The translations under genes were made by a program, and so were the position numbers. A stretch of 64,000 nucleotides of DNA from AP-15 sp963747735 (GTDB lineage: Bacteria > Pseudomonadota > Alphaproteobacteria > ATCC43930 > CGMCC-115725), in NCBI GenBank assembly GCA_963747735.1, contig CAVVGE010000004.1:372001-436000 (forward strand), written 5' to 3'. This document shows positions 48,538-57,804 of this stretch, in pieces (the first letter of the stretch is position 1; every line of letters starts with the position of its first letter). The notes under the pieces are model-generated. The model saw only the letters and a program-made list of their open reading frames with translations. It was not told the origin of the DNA and ran no database searches.

Positions 48538-50130
48538 ATGCCGATCTCATTGCGCCCGGCAATTCTGCTCGCGCCGGCGAGCCTGCTGGGGCTCGCGGTT
48601 GTGCTCGCCGCTTGCGCCGGGAGCGAGCCGCTGCCGGCCGATCCGACCGGCCGGCTCTTCGCCCGCGGCCTCGCCGAGATCGGCGAGCTCTACATCACGC
48701 CGGTCTCGACCCGAAAGCTGGTGTTTTCGGGTGCAGCACAGCTTTCGGCGCTCGATCGCAAGGTTTTGGTGGTCGAAACCCCGGGCCCCGAGAGCGGGAC
48801 CGAAATCGTGCTCGATTATGCCGGCCGCGAGGCCGCGGCCGATCCGAGCCCGCACGACCAGGACCCCAATGCGTGGGGCGAGTGGCTGGGGCGGCTGATC
48901 AGCGAAGCAAAACGAGCCTCGCCGACGATCGCCGGGTTGCCCGACGACAAGATCGAGGAAGTCGTTTTCGACGGCATCACCGGCGCGCTCGACCGGTTTT
49001 CACGCTATGCCTCACCCGATGCTGCCCGCGACCATCGCGCAATCCGCGACGGGTTTGGCGGGATCGGCGTGACCCTCGATCTCGCGGCCGAGGGGTTTGT
49101 CGTCGCCCAGGTCATGCCCGGCACGCCGGCCGACCTCGCCGGCATCCGGCCGGGCGACCGGATTATCGCGATCGACGGCAAGCCGACCGCCGGGCGTGAC
49201 GAAGAAGATGTCGTCCATCAGCTACGCGGCCCGATTTCGAGCGCGGTCAGGGTGAGCCTCGAACGGGCAAACGGGTCACGGCGCGATCTTGTGCTGGACC
49301 GTACGTTGATCGTGCTCCCGACGGTAACAACATCGCGCGACGGTGCGATTGCGATCCTGCGGGTCGCGAGCTTCAACCAGAACACGACGCAGCAGGTCGT
49401 CGAAAGCCTTTCCCGGCTGCGCGGCGAGCCGGGCGGCCTGCGCGGCGTGGTCCTCGACCTGCGCGGCGATCCCGGCGGGCTCCTCGACCAGGCGGTCAGC
49501 CTCGCCGATGTGTTTATCGCCAACGGGCCGATCGTCGCGACCGTCGGCCGGCATCCGGCGAGCCGCCAATTGTTCGAGGCCTCGGGCGACAGCTTGGCGC
49601 CGAGCCTGCCGATCGTCGTCTTGATCGACGGCGGCTCGGCCTCGGCGGCGGAGATCGTCGCGGCGGCCTTGCAGGATGCCGGCCGCGCCGTCGTCGTCGG
49701 CAGCGCCTCCTATGGCAAGGGCACGGTGCAGACGGTGCTGCGCCTGCCAAACGACGGCGAGCTGACCTTGACCTGGGCCCAGCTGGTGACGCCCTCGGGG
49801 TATCTCCTGAACCGGCACGGCGTGGTGCCGACCTTGTGTACGAGCGATCTCGGCACCGACGAGCGTTCGATCCAGGTCGCGGTCCAGCGCGCCGGCGCCG
49901 CAGCACCGGTCTCGCCCCTGTCCTATCGGCCGCGGAAGGAGCTCGACGAGCCCGAGTGGTCGCGTTTGCGCCGCGCCTGCCCGGTGCGTCGCGGCGACCA
50001 TCCGATCGACCTGGTGGTGGCGAAGCGGCTGCTGAACGATCCCATCCTCTACGGCGAGGCTGCGCACGTCATGACGCTGGCCCAGCATCCCGGCTCCGGG
50101 CCGGTGGCGGCGGCCCCCGCGCCGCCTTGA
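48538..50130 (+). CDS. C-terminal-processing-type S41 protease, lipoprotein
   Basis: The 530-residue protein starts with a lipoprotein signal (lipobox VLAACAGS, Cys26). It has a PDZ domain (FGGIGVTLDLAAEGFVVAQV, LAGIRPGDRIIAIDGKPTAG) and an S41 catalytic domain with LDLRGDPGGLLDQAVSLAD, the serine motif IDGGSASAAEIVAAALQDAG and the lysine motif SASYGKGTVQTVLRL. The family cleaves C-termini of periplasmic proteins. ATG 48538 is chosen because it places the signal peptide correctly; the frame opens earlier and an ATG at 48472 is possible. Its stop codon lies inside the rpmG promoter. Confidence 0.9.
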   Translation: MPISLRPAILLAPASLLGLAVVLAACAGSEPLPADPTGRLFARGLAEIGELYITPVSTRKLVFSGAAQLSALDRKVLVVETPGPESGTEIVLDYAGREAAADPSPHDQDPNAWGEWLGRLISEAKRASPTIAGLPDDKIEEVVFDGITGALDRFSRYASPDAARDHRAIRDGFGGIGVTLDLAAEGFVVAQVMPGTPADLAGIRPGDRIIAIDGKPTAGRDEEDVVHQLRGPISSAVRVSLERANGSRRDLVLDRTLIVLPTVTTSRDGAIAILRVASFNQNTTQQVVESLSRLRGEPGGLRGVVLDLRGDPGGLLDQAVSLADVFIANGPIVATVGRHPASRQLFEASGDSLAPSLPIVVLIDGGSASAAEIVAAALQDAGRAVVVGSASYGKGTVQTVLRLPNDGELTLTWAQLVTPSGYLLNRHGVVPTLCTSDLGTDERSIQVAVQRAGAAAPVSPLSYRPRKELDEPEWSRLRRACPVRRGDHPIDLVVAKRLLNDPILYGEAAHVMTLAQHPGSGPVAAAPAPP

Positions 50131-50154
50131 CAGCCGGGTGGCGCGGTTTATGTT
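50127..50154 (+). promoter_or_regulatory. Sigma-70 promoter candidate for rpmG
   Basis: A perfect TTGACA box, a 16-base spacer and TATGTT, starting inside the last codons of the protease gene. The expected start is near 50162, giving a leader of about 26 bases. Confidence 0.65.
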
Positions 50155-50187
50155 GGAACCAGCGTCACTTGCAGCCGGGTTCGTCCG

Positions 50188-50355
50188 ATGGCCAAAACCA
50201 GCACCGTCCTGATCAAGCTCGTCAGCAGCGCCGACACCGGGTTTTTTTACGTCACGAAGAAAAACCCGCGGACCAAGACCGGCAAGCTCGAATTGAAGAA
50301 ATTCGATCCCGTGGCGCGCAAGCACGTCCTCTTCAAGGAAGCAAAAATCAAATAG
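50188..50355 (+). CDS. rpmG: 50S ribosomal protein L33
   Basis: This 55-residue protein is bL33 of the large subunit. The sequence reads MAKTSTVLIKLVSSADTGFF, then YVTKKNPRTKTGKLELKKFD, PVARKHVLFKEAKIK, the standard cysteine-free proteobacterial form. It has its own promoter-like sequence upstream and is convergent with pleD, whose stop lies 23 bases away. Confidence 0.97.
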   Translation: MAKTSTVLIKLVSSADTGFFYVTKKNPRTKTGKLELKKFDPVARKHVLFKEAKIK

Positions 50356-50377
50356 CCGCGCGGCGAGCACCGCCCGG

Positions 50378-51772
50378 TCAGGAGGCGATGGCCGCCGGTG
50401 CCAAGCCCGCGGTCCGGGCGACCACGCGATTTCTTCCGGCGGCCTTGGCGCTGTAGAGCGCATCGTCGGCGCGTTTGAGGAGCCGGTCGCGGGTATCTTC
50501 GCCGATGGCGGCGGTCGTCGCGCCGATGCTGACCGTGACGGGCAGCGCCGCAGGGCCCGCCTTGATCGAAAAAGGCTCCGCGGCAACGGCCGAGCGCAGC
50601 CGCTCGGCGACCGCTATCGCCACCGGCAAATCGGCATCGGGCATTACGACGGCAAATTCTTCGCCGCCGAGGCGGGCGACGAGATCGACGCTGCGCACGG
50701 TTTTGACCGCGCGGGCGGCGAGCGCACGCAGCACCTCGTCACCGCTCGCATGACCGTAGCTGTCGTTGACCAGCTTGAAGTGGTCGATATCGAACAGCAG
50801 CAAGGCGGCGCCGGCCCGATCGTGGTTGATCCGCTCGATCAGCTCGTCGAGATGAGCAAAAAGATAGCGCCGGTTGTAGAGGCCGGTCAGCTCGTCGGTC
50901 AGCGCCAGCGACAGGCTGCGCTGGTAGTTTTGGTTGAGCCGGTCTTGCAGCCGCTTGCGCCGGAGCTGGGTGGCGGTGCGGGCCACCAGCTCATTGGCGT
51001 CGACCGGGCGCACCAGATAGTCGTTGGCGCCGAGGTCGAGCCCCTTGGCCAGGCGCGCCAGATCGCGCTCCTCCGCGATCAGCAGGATCGGGAGCTGGCG
51101 ATAAACCTCGTCGGCGCGACAATGCGACACGATCCGCAGCGGGTCGCCATCCGGCGCCGACAAGCTGACGATGACCAGCTCGGTCGCGGCGTCGAGCCGG
51201 GCGCGCGCTTCGGCGCAGGTCGCGGCGCGGATCACCGTGCCGGTCAGCGGCTGCAATGCCTCGGTCATTCCCGCAGCGGCAAACGCATCCTCCTCGAGGA
51301 TCAGGATTCGAGCCGGGGCCCCCAGATCTTCCGCGACCGCCGCGGCACGATCGCCAAAGCGGCCGCAGATCTCGTCGCGCAGACGCCATTCGTCCATCAA
51401 TCGCTTTAAGCGGACGAGCGAGCGCACCCGCGCGAACAGCGCCGTGTCGTTGACCGGCTTTGTCAGAAACTCGTCGGCGCCAGCTTCGAGGCCGCGCAGC
51501 CGGTTGGCGGTGTCCGACAGGGCCGTCACCAGCACGACCGGGATGCCGGCGGTGCGGGGAGCGGTTTTCAGCCGGCGACAGACTTCGAACCCGTCCATCC
51601 CCGGCATCATCACATCGAGCAGGATAACGTCGGGCAGCTCGGCATCGGCAATTTCCAGGGCGGCGCGGCCGTCCGAGGCCGACAGCACATCGAAATATTC
51701 GGTCGAAAGCTTGGCTTCGAGCAGCTTTATATTGATCTCGATATCGTCAACGACCAGCACCTTGGCGGGCAT
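50378..51772 (-). CDS. pleD: PleD-type response regulator diguanylate cyclase
   Basis: PleD makes cyclic-di-GMP when phosphorylated and controls polar development in Caulobacter. The 464-residue protein has REC1 (VLVVDDIEINIKLLEAKL, phosphoacceptor Asp53 in VILLDVMMPGMDGFEV), REC2 (about residues 150-285) and a GGDEF domain with active-site RLGGEEFAVVMPDAD near residue 367. The RSVD just before it is an intact inhibitory I-site (RxxD). REC2 has VIVSLSAPDGD, without the phosphoacceptor Asp, so it is an adaptor domain as in PleD. It follows divK by 39 bases in the same orientation. Confidence 0.95.
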   Translation of the reverse strand: MPAKVLVVDDIEINIKLLEAKLSTEYFDVLSASDGRAALEIADAELPDVILLDVMMPGMDGFEVCRRLKTAPRTAGIPVVLVTALSDTANRLRGLEAGADEFLTKPVNDTALFARVRSLVRLKRLMDEWRLRDEICGRFGDRAAAVAEDLGAPARILILEEDAFAAAGMTEALQPLTGTVIRAATCAEARARLDAATELVIVSLSAPDGDPLRIVSHCRADEVYRQLPILLIAEERDLARLAKGLDLGANDYLVRPVDANELVARTATQLRRKRLQDRLNQNYQRSLSLALTDELTGLYNRRYLFAHLDELIERINHDRAGAALLLFDIDHFKLVNDSYGHASGDEVLRALAARAVKTVRSVDLVARLGGEEFAVVMPDADLPVAIAVAERLRSAVAAEPFSIKAGPAALPVTVSIGATTAAIGEDTRDRLLKRADDALYSAKAAGRNRVVARTAGLAPAAIAS

Positions 51773-51811
51773 CGCCGGCTCACAGCCGGATCCGGGAGAG
51801 CGGCGCCGGCC

Positions 51812-52222
51812 TCACGAGAGGAAGTGCTCCACGGTCCGCAGAAAGCCCGTCACCGAGATCGGCTTGGCGATATAGGCGTCGCAGCCGCCACCGCGAATTT
51901 TCTCCTCGTCGCCCTTCATCGCAAAGGCGGTGATCGCGATGATCGGGATCGTCCGCAGGTCGCAGTCTTGCTTGATCCATCGCATGACCTCGAGACCGGA
52001 CACCTCGGGCAGCTGAATATCCATCAGGATCAGGTCCGGACGGTGCCGGCGAGCCAGTGCCAACGCCTCTACCCCATCCCTGGATTGCAGCGTGTCGTAA
52101 CCATTTGCCACGAGCAGATCGTTGAATAGCTTCATATTGAGGACATTGTCCTCGACAATCAAGATGGTCCGCCGCAGCGGTCGAATACGGTCGCCTTCCG
52201 ACTTCGCAGCATCGAGCATCAT
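51812..52222 (-). CDS. divK: DivK-type single-domain response regulator
   Basis: DivK is a phosphorylated receiver that signals to DivL/CckA and PleC/DivJ in the alphaproteobacterial cell-cycle network. The 136-residue protein contains TILIVEDNVLNMKLFNDLL, LILMDIQLPEVSGLEVMRW (Asp68), ITAFAMKGDEEKIRGGGCDA and YIAKPISVTGFL, which is near-identical to family DivK sequences. ATG 52222 (or 52219) follows GGCAGGTT; homologues start about 15 residues later, and the frame is open to 52306 without similarity. It is the first gene of the divK-pleD operon. Confidence 0.95.
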   Translation of the reverse strand: MMLDAAKSEGDRIRPLRRTILIVEDNVLNMKLFNDLLVANGYDTLQSRDGVEALALARRHRPDLILMDIQLPEVSGLEVMRWIKQDCDLRTIPIIAITAFAMKGDEEKIRGGGCDAYIAKPISVTGFLRTVEHFLS

Positions 52223-52407
52223 AACCTGCCGGCATCGAACCACGCTCCGACGACAGCGCGCCGGCCAGCCGCCAGCGGCGGGCCGCCGGTCGTCGGCGCT
52301 CCGCATTGGAGGACCCTGGCCCGTCCTAAGCGACTGGCGTTAAAAATTGGTAAGCGGCGCGGCAGCCCGGCTGCCGACGCGGACCCGGACGCAGCAGGCG
52401 GCATCCC

Positions 52408-53271
52408 TCAGCAGTGTGGCTTGGACAGGGCTTCGATGTCGTCGAGCTTGGCGTGGATCGAATAGTCGCCGTAATCGATCACCATGTCGCGCGAGACACC
52501 GTTGTCGAGGAGCCGCATCCCGAGCTCGTAATCCGGCTCCTCGGCGTTGGGATCGGCCGGAAAGAAGGCAAGCCGGATGCGCCAGCCCGGCCGCTCCACC
52601 AGCGGGCCGAATTTCGCCGCCGCCGGGTCGGGCGGGACCTTGGCCCCGATCACGGCCGAAACCTGGACTGCGTTTTCCTCAGTGGCGCCGTCGAACACCA
52701 GGCGCGAGATGAAGTTCTCGCCCGCCCGCGCCTTGTCGATCAGCAAGATCGTGTGGGCGCTCGGGAACAGCACGCCCGACGCCAGCTTCATCGTCTGCTG
52801 CTGCGGCTTCGTAAACTCGGCGACACCGCCTTTGCCCGGGCCGTCGAGCTGCGCCTCGCCGCGGATCTCCTGGTCGACCTCGCCGTTGCGCGTCTCCTTC
52901 TGGTTGAAGCGATAGCGCAGGCCGTCTTTCGATTCCCAGGTGACAAAGCTCGACGCAATATCGACGTCGCGCGCATCGGCATAGCGCATTTTGAGGCGAT
53001 AACGCTGCTCGATGGTCCAGCCGTCGCAGGTCTCGCCCCATTCGTAATCCATCGTGCCGCGGGCATCGACGATGCCGGAATCGGTCCGCGCCGATCCCAA
53101 GGTCATCGTGTAAAGCGCACGGTGCGGCGCAATTTCCGCACCGCCGGCGGACGGCCCCGGCACCGCCGTCGCGACCAGGACGAGCGCTGCGGCGAAAGGG
53201 CGGGCGTGCCGCCGAATTACGGCACCGAGGGTTTCAACCGATCGCTGCGGCAACGGCCGGCTATAAAGCAT
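52408..53271 (-). CDS. eipB: EipB family (DUF1849) periplasmic protein
   Basis: EipB is a beta-spiral periplasmic protein needed for envelope integrity in Brucella and conserved in alphaproteobacteria. The 287-residue protein has a signal-like segment (FAAALVLVATAVPGPSAGG), then HRALYTMTLGSARTDSGIVD, GTMDYEWGETCDGWTIEQRY and SGVLFPSAHTILLIDKA. The C-terminus is ALSKPHC. The two cysteines (ETCDGW and the last residue) match the conserved disulfide of the family. An ATG at 53271 with a GGGGA site is used; the frame extends to 53307. Confidence 0.88.
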   Translation of the reverse strand: MLYSRPLPQRSVETLGAVIRRHARPFAAALVLVATAVPGPSAGGAEIAPHRALYTMTLGSARTDSGIVDARGTMDYEWGETCDGWTIEQRYRLKMRYADARDVDIASSFVTWESKDGLRYRFNQKETRNGEVDQEIRGEAQLDGPGKGGVAEFTKPQQQTMKLASGVLFPSAHTILLIDKARAGENFISRLVFDGATEENAVQVSAVIGAKVPPDPAAAKFGPLVERPGWRIRLAFFPADPNAEEPDYELGMRLLDNGVSRDMVIDYGDYSIHAKLDDIEALSKPHC

Positions 53272-53341
53272 TGTCCCCACACCAAGCGGATTCCGGGCGA
53301 GCGGCATTTACGGCAAAAACCGCCGGCACGCCAGAGCGACC

Positions 53342-55165
53342 TCAAGACCTCGGGCCTTTATCCGGCGGCAGCGCGAGAGAGAGGTGCAGCTCGCGCAACC
53401 GCTCCGGCGGCACCGGGGCCGGCGCCTGCATCAGCAAATCCTGCGCCTGCTGGTTCAGCGGAAAGGCGACGATTTCGCGAATATTCGGCGTATCCGCCAG
53501 CAGCATGACGATACGGTCGATGCCGGGCGCCGACCCGCCATGCGGCGGCGCGCCGTATTTGAAGGCGTTCAGCATGCCGGCAAAGCGGCTTTCGACCTCG
53601 CTTGCCGAATAGCCGGCAATTTGGAACGCCTTGTACATGATGTCGGGGCGATGGTTGCGGATGGCGCCCGAGGACAGCTCCACCCCGTTGCAGACGATGT
53701 CGTACTGGTAGGCGATGATATCGAGCGGGTCCTGCCCTTCGAGCGCGGCGAGCCCGCCTTGCGGCATCGAAAACGGGTTGTGGCTGAACTCGATCCGGCC
53801 GGTTTCCTCGTTCAGCTCATACATCGGGAAATCGACGATCCAGCAAAAGCGAAAGGCGCCCTCCTCGATCAGACCCAGCTCCCGGCCGATCCGCATCCGA
53901 GCGGCGCCGGCGAGCCGCTCCGCTTCGAGCTTTGGGCCGGCGGCGAAAAAGACGACATCGCCGCCATCGACCCCGGCGAGCGCGGCGATCCTGGCGACCT
54001 CGTCCGGGTCGAGATTATTGGCGATCGGACCACGGCCGACGAGGACCGGCCCCTCGACCTCCGGCTTGCCTTTTTCGAGGATGATGTAGCCGAGCCCGGG
54101 GGCGCCCATCTCCGATTTCGCCCAGGCGTCCATCCGGTCCTGGAACGACGAGCGCGGTCGGGCGGCCGACCCCGGCGCGGGGATCGCCCGGACGACGCCA
54201 CCCTGTTCGACAATGCGGCGGAAGGCCCGGAATTTGGAACCGGAGAACACCTCCGACACGTCGGCGATGACCAGCGGGTTGCGCAAATCGGGCTTGTCGC
54301 TGCCGTATTTGAGGGCCGCCTCGGCATAGGCAATGCGCGGGAAGGGCGGCGGCGTCACGATGCGGCCGTTTGCGAACTCCGCGAAAAGCCCATGCAAGAC
54401 CGGCTCGATCGCGGCGAACACGTCCTCTTGCGTCACAAACGACATCTCGAAATCGAGCTGGTAGAACTCGCCGGGCGAGCGGTCGGCGCGCCCCGCCTCG
54501 TCGCGAAAGCACGGTGCTATCTGGAAATAGCGGTCAAAGCCGGCAACCATCAGCAATTGCTTGAATTGCTGGGGCGCCTGCGGCAGCGCATAGAACTGGC
54601 CGGGATGAAGCCGGCTCGGCACCAGATAGTCGCGCGCCCCTTCGGGTGAGCTCGCTGTCAGGATCGGCGTCTGGAGCTCGGTAAAGCCCTGCTCGATCAT
54701 GCGCTGCCGGATCGAGGCGATGATCTGCGCGCGCAGCATGATATGGGCGTGCATGCGCTCGCGCCGCAGATCGAGAAAGCGGTAGGCGAGCCGCATGTCT
54801 TCGGGATATTCGGCCTCGCTGTTGACCGGAAACGGCAGCGGCTCCGCCTCGGACTGGATCTCGAGCTCGTCGATCGCGAGCTCGACCGCGCCGGTGTCGA
54901 GCTTCGGGTTGACCGTGTCCGGCGAGCGCGCGGCGATCCGGCCGGTAAACGTCACGACACTTTCCAGGCGCAGCGCATCGACCGCCGGGAACAATGGCGA
55001 CGAGGCGTCGATCACGCATTGGGTGACGCCGTAATGGTCGCGCAAATCGACAAACAACAGCTGGCCGTGGTCGCGCTTGCGGTGGACCCAGCCCGACAGC
55101 CGGGCGGGCTGCCCGGCATCGGCCAGGCGCAGCGCCCCGCAGGTATGGGTCCGGTAAGCATGCAT
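53342..55165 (-). CDS. aspS: Aspartyl-tRNA synthetase (Asp/Asn type)
   Basis: AspS charges tRNA-Asp. The 607-residue protein has the OB-fold anticodon domain (RLSGWVHRKRDHGQLLFVDL), motif 2 region FRDEAGRADRSPGEFYQLDF, the bacterial GAD insertion domain (about residues 290-425) and motif 3 GGSAPGIDRIVMLLADTPNI near the C-terminus. An ATG at 55165 gives the standard start HAYRTHTCGALRLADAGQ; the longer frame from 55285 is unsupported. The bacterial type may also charge tRNA-Asn; gatCAB genes are not in the window. Confidence 0.97.
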   Translation of the reverse strand: MHAYRTHTCGALRLADAGQPARLSGWVHRKRDHGQLLFVDLRDHYGVTQCVIDASSPLFPAVDALRLESVVTFTGRIAARSPDTVNPKLDTGAVELAIDELEIQSEAEPLPFPVNSEAEYPEDMRLAYRFLDLRRERMHAHIMLRAQIIASIRQRMIEQGFTELQTPILTASSPEGARDYLVPSRLHPGQFYALPQAPQQFKQLLMVAGFDRYFQIAPCFRDEAGRADRSPGEFYQLDFEMSFVTQEDVFAAIEPVLHGLFAEFANGRIVTPPPFPRIAYAEAALKYGSDKPDLRNPLVIADVSEVFSGSKFRAFRRIVEQGGVVRAIPAPGSAARPRSSFQDRMDAWAKSEMGAPGLGYIILEKGKPEVEGPVLVGRGPIANNLDPDEVARIAALAGVDGGDVVFFAAGPKLEAERLAGAARMRIGRELGLIEEGAFRFCWIVDFPMYELNEETGRIEFSHNPFSMPQGGLAALEGQDPLDIIAYQYDIVCNGVELSSGAIRNHRPDIMYKAFQIAGYSASEVESRFAGMLNAFKYGAPPHGGSAPGIDRIVMLLADTPNIREIVAFPLNQQAQDLLMQAPAPVPPERLRELHLSLALPPDKGPRS

Positions 55166-55302
55166 GGGCGAAAAATCCGGCGCCGGGTTGCAAAGGGCGC
55201 GGAACACCGCACGGACCAGGACGCTTGTCAAGGCAGCCCCCGGCTTTTGCCCGGCCCGCATCGGGCCTAAGCTCGCCCCGACCACTTGCCTGGGGGTGCT
55301 CG

Positions 55303-56535
55303 ATGGCCACGACCGTTCTTGCCAATGCTGCGATCCTCGACGGCACCGAAAACGAGCGGCGCGAGGATCGCCACGTCCTGATCGAAGACGGCCGGATTCG
55401 CGAGGTTTCGGACCGGCCGATTAGGCTCGCCGGCGCCGAAACGATCGACCTCAAAGGTCGCACCCTGATGCCGGGGCTGATCGACGCGCATGTCCACGTG
55501 GTCGCGGTCGACCAAGTGCTGGCGCGGCTTGCCGAGCGGCCGCTGAGCCTCGTCACGTTGCAGGCAGCCAAGGTGCTCGAAAGCATGCTGCAGCGCGGTT
55601 TTACAACCGTGCGCGACGCCGGGGGCGCGGATGGCGGGCTGGCCGAGGCGGTGGAGGAGGGGCTTGTCAAAGGGCCGCGGATCTTTCCATCGGGCCAGGC
55701 GCTGAGCCAGACCGGCGGTCACGGCGACCTCAGGCCGCGCACCCGTTCGATCGTCACCTGCGCCTGTTGCGAGGGCGGGGCCGGCATCGCGCGCATCGCC
55801 GACGGGGTCGCGGAATGCCGCCGGGCCGCCCGCGACGAGCTGAGAAAAGGGGCGACCCAGATCAAGATCATGGCCTCGGGCGGGGTCGCCTCGCCCTGGG
55901 ACCCGGTGTGGAACCTGCAATACAGCGAGGAGGAGGTGCGGGCGATCGTCGAGGAGGCACACGCCTGGCGCACCTATGTCATGGCCCACGCCTATTCGCC
56001 CGAGGCGATCCGCCGCTCGGTCGATTTTGGCGTCCGCTCGATCGAGCACGCCAATTTGATCGACGCTGCCACCGCCGAGCATGTCGCCGCGGCGCATGCC
56101 TTTGTCGTGCCGACGCTCGTCACCTATGACGCGATGCACCGCTACGGCCGCGAGCTCGGCTTTCCCGAGGTGAGCTTATCGAAGCTCGGCGATGTGCGCG
56201 AGGCCGGGCTGCGATCGCTGGAGACATTGCAGGCGGCGAACGTCCGGATCGGCTTCGGCACGGACCTTTTGGGGCCGATGCACCGCCACCAGTCACAGGA
56301 ATTCGTGATCCGCGCCGAGGCGATGGCGCCGTTCGACATCATCCGCTCGGCAACGGCGGTCAACGCCGAAATCCTGAACCGCGCCGGCGAGCTCGGCGTC
56401 GTCGCGCCGGGCGGGCGCGCCGATCTGATCGTCATCGACGGCAACCCGCTCGCCGACATCTCGCTCCTCGACGGTCAGGGCGAGCATTTGACCCACATCG
56501 TCAAGGACGGGGTGTTTTACAAGCGGATGAAGTAG
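55303..56535 (+). CDS. Amidohydrolase family protein (imidazolonepropionase/prolidase-like)
   Basis: The 410-residue cytoplasmic metallohydrolase shows LKGRTLMPGLIDAHVHVVAV with the HxH metal motif, FTTVRDAGGADGG, SQTGGHGDLRPR, IKIMASGGVASPWDPVW, VMAHAYSPEAIRRSVDFGVR, and SIEHANLIDAATAEHVA with further metal-ligand His residues. It ends GVVAPGGRADLIVIDGNPLA and VKDGVFYKRMK. This pattern is that of the Xaa-Pro dipeptidase/organophosphate-hydrolase-like group; the substrate is unknown. TGGGGG precedes the ATG. A copy of its 3' end occurs again 300 bases downstream. Confidence 0.88.
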   Translation: MATTVLANAAILDGTENERREDRHVLIEDGRIREVSDRPIRLAGAETIDLKGRTLMPGLIDAHVHVVAVDQVLARLAERPLSLVTLQAAKVLESMLQRGFTTVRDAGGADGGLAEAVEEGLVKGPRIFPSGQALSQTGGHGDLRPRTRSIVTCACCEGGAGIARIADGVAECRRAARDELRKGATQIKIMASGGVASPWDPVWNLQYSEEEVRAIVEEAHAWRTYVMAHAYSPEAIRRSVDFGVRSIEHANLIDAATAEHVAAAHAFVVPTLVTYDAMHRYGRELGFPEVSLSKLGDVREAGLRSLETLQAANVRIGFGTDLLGPMHRHQSQEFVIRAEAMAPFDIIRSATAVNAEILNRAGELGVVAPGGRADLIVIDGNPLADISLLDGQGEHLTHIVKDGVFYKRMK

Positions 56536-56729
56536 TCAGTCGATGCGCAAGGTTCGGCGTTGCTGGCGATCTCTTCGTCCGACATGTCATCGACCCGCAT
56601 CACGCGGCGATCGAGCTCCTTCAAGCGCTCGTATTCGGCAGCCGAGATCATAACGACCGACGGTTTCCCATACTGGGCGAAAGCGACACTGCCGGTGCCG
56701 GAAAAGCCGTCGCAGGCGGTGCTGCCGTT
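56517..56729 (-). pseudogene. Relic of a Phd/YefM-type antitoxin
   Basis: Reading the minus strand, a stop-free stretch gives SVAFAQYGKPSVVMISAAEY followed by ERLKELDRRVMRVDDMSDEE. This is the familiar second half of Phd/YefM antitoxins (YGKPSVVMISAAEYERLKELD). There is no start codon or ribosome-binding site in front, the N-terminal half is missing behind an in-frame stop, and the end runs into the amidohydrolase coding region. No toxin gene is adjacent, so it appears to be a decayed fragment. Confidence 0.6.
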
Positions 56730-56824
56730 TCAGAACATGACCGGCGACACTGCGCAGGATGGCATCTGACGGATGTGAAGCAACCACCCGCCATACCGGC
56801 GAAGACAAGAACGGTGCCAAGTGG

Positions 56825-56863
56825 CTCCACATCGTCAAGGACGGCGTTTTTCACAAGCGGTGA
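56825..56863 (+). pseudogene. Duplicated 3' end of an amidohydrolase gene
   Basis: These bases read LHIVKDGVFHKR and a stop, matching the end of the intact amidohydrolase (THIVKDGVFYKRMK) about 330 bases upstream at both DNA and protein level. It looks like the remains of a second, tandem amidohydrolase gene lost by deletion. The antitoxin relic lies between the two tails, and 56864-56985 holds nothing I recognise. Confidence 0.6.
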
Positions 56864-56985
56864 TCGCGACCGGCAAAAACCGCGTCGGGCCGATCCAGAG
56901 CGGGATCAGCGCAAGATCTCCGCGGTCACGGTCAGGGAACAGGCGGACGGCCAAAGCCTGCGCCGCGCGTCGCCGGTGCCGGCGG

Positions 56986-57654
56986 TCAGGCGCTGCCGGT
57001 TGCGACCAGCGCCCAATTGGGATCGGACGACCGGGCATCGCGGGCAAAAGTCCAAAAATCGGTCTTCTCGGCCGCATTTTCCGGATCGCCGTCGACGATG
57101 CTGCCGTCCACCGCGCGCGTCACATTGATCTGCTGCGACACCAGCTCCACCGTCACCCGAGCGGTCTCGCCGGCGAGCTCGGCGGTGACGATATCGAGGC
57201 TGTCGAGCCGCACAATCCGTGTTTCGAGCGTCTCGTGCGCAGCATTGCGCTCATCGATTGCCGCGGTGAATTGCCGATAGACCTCGTCGCTCAACAGCGG
57301 GCGCAAGGCCTCTTTGTCGCCGCCGGCAAAGGCGGTGACGATCATCTCGAAAGCAATGCGCGCACCCTCGACAAAGCGCGGCGGGTCAAAGCTCGGGTCG
57401 GCGCGGCGGATGCGGTCGAGGTTCTCGGCGGGGCCGCCGGCCGGCGTTGGCTCCGGTGCGGGATGAGCCGCGATCTTGCCCGGCTCGGGGGCCGGACGCC
57501 CCGGATCGGCGGCGGGCGCCGAGCGGCGCACAAACAGCTCGCGGCGGCGCTCGTTGCCGGTCCGCCGGCCGAGGACGCTGCGCAGCCGCAAGATCAGAAA
57601 ACCAGCGATCATCGCGAACAGGATGATGTCGAAGTATTGCTGAAACCCGCCCAT
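56986..57654 (-). CDS. Tim44-like domain protein
   Basis: The 222-residue protein begins MGGFQQYFDIILFAMIAGFL with a single N-terminal membrane helix, then a Pro-rich linker. The Tim44-like domain runs from about residue 85 (FDPPRFVEGARIAFEMIVTA, FAGGDKEALRPLLSDEVYRQ, TDFWTFARDARSSDPNWALV). Homologues in Caulobacter (TimA) are inner-membrane proteins with an envelope role. The ATG at 57654 matches homologues. It is divergent from secB, as in many alphaproteobacteria. Confidence 0.88.
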   Translation of the reverse strand: MGGFQQYFDIILFAMIAGFLILRLRSVLGRRTGNERRRELFVRRSAPAADPGRPAPEPGKIAAHPAPEPTPAGGPAENLDRIRRADPSFDPPRFVEGARIAFEMIVTAFAGGDKEALRPLLSDEVYRQFTAAIDERNAAHETLETRIVRLDSLDIVTAELAGETARVTVELVSQQINVTRAVDGSIVDGDPENAAEKTDFWTFARDARSSDPNWALVATGSA

Positions 57655-57804
57655 CGCTGTCCGCGCCTCGCGCCGTTCACGCACCCCTCAGCAGGGAACA
57701 TGGGGGGTCGGCGCGACCACGGCAAGCGTGGAGCTGTGCGCCGCCCGTTGCCGAGCCGCGCCGATCCGTGTTAGCCAGCCGCCGCGGCGGCGGGAGGGCA
57801 TCCG

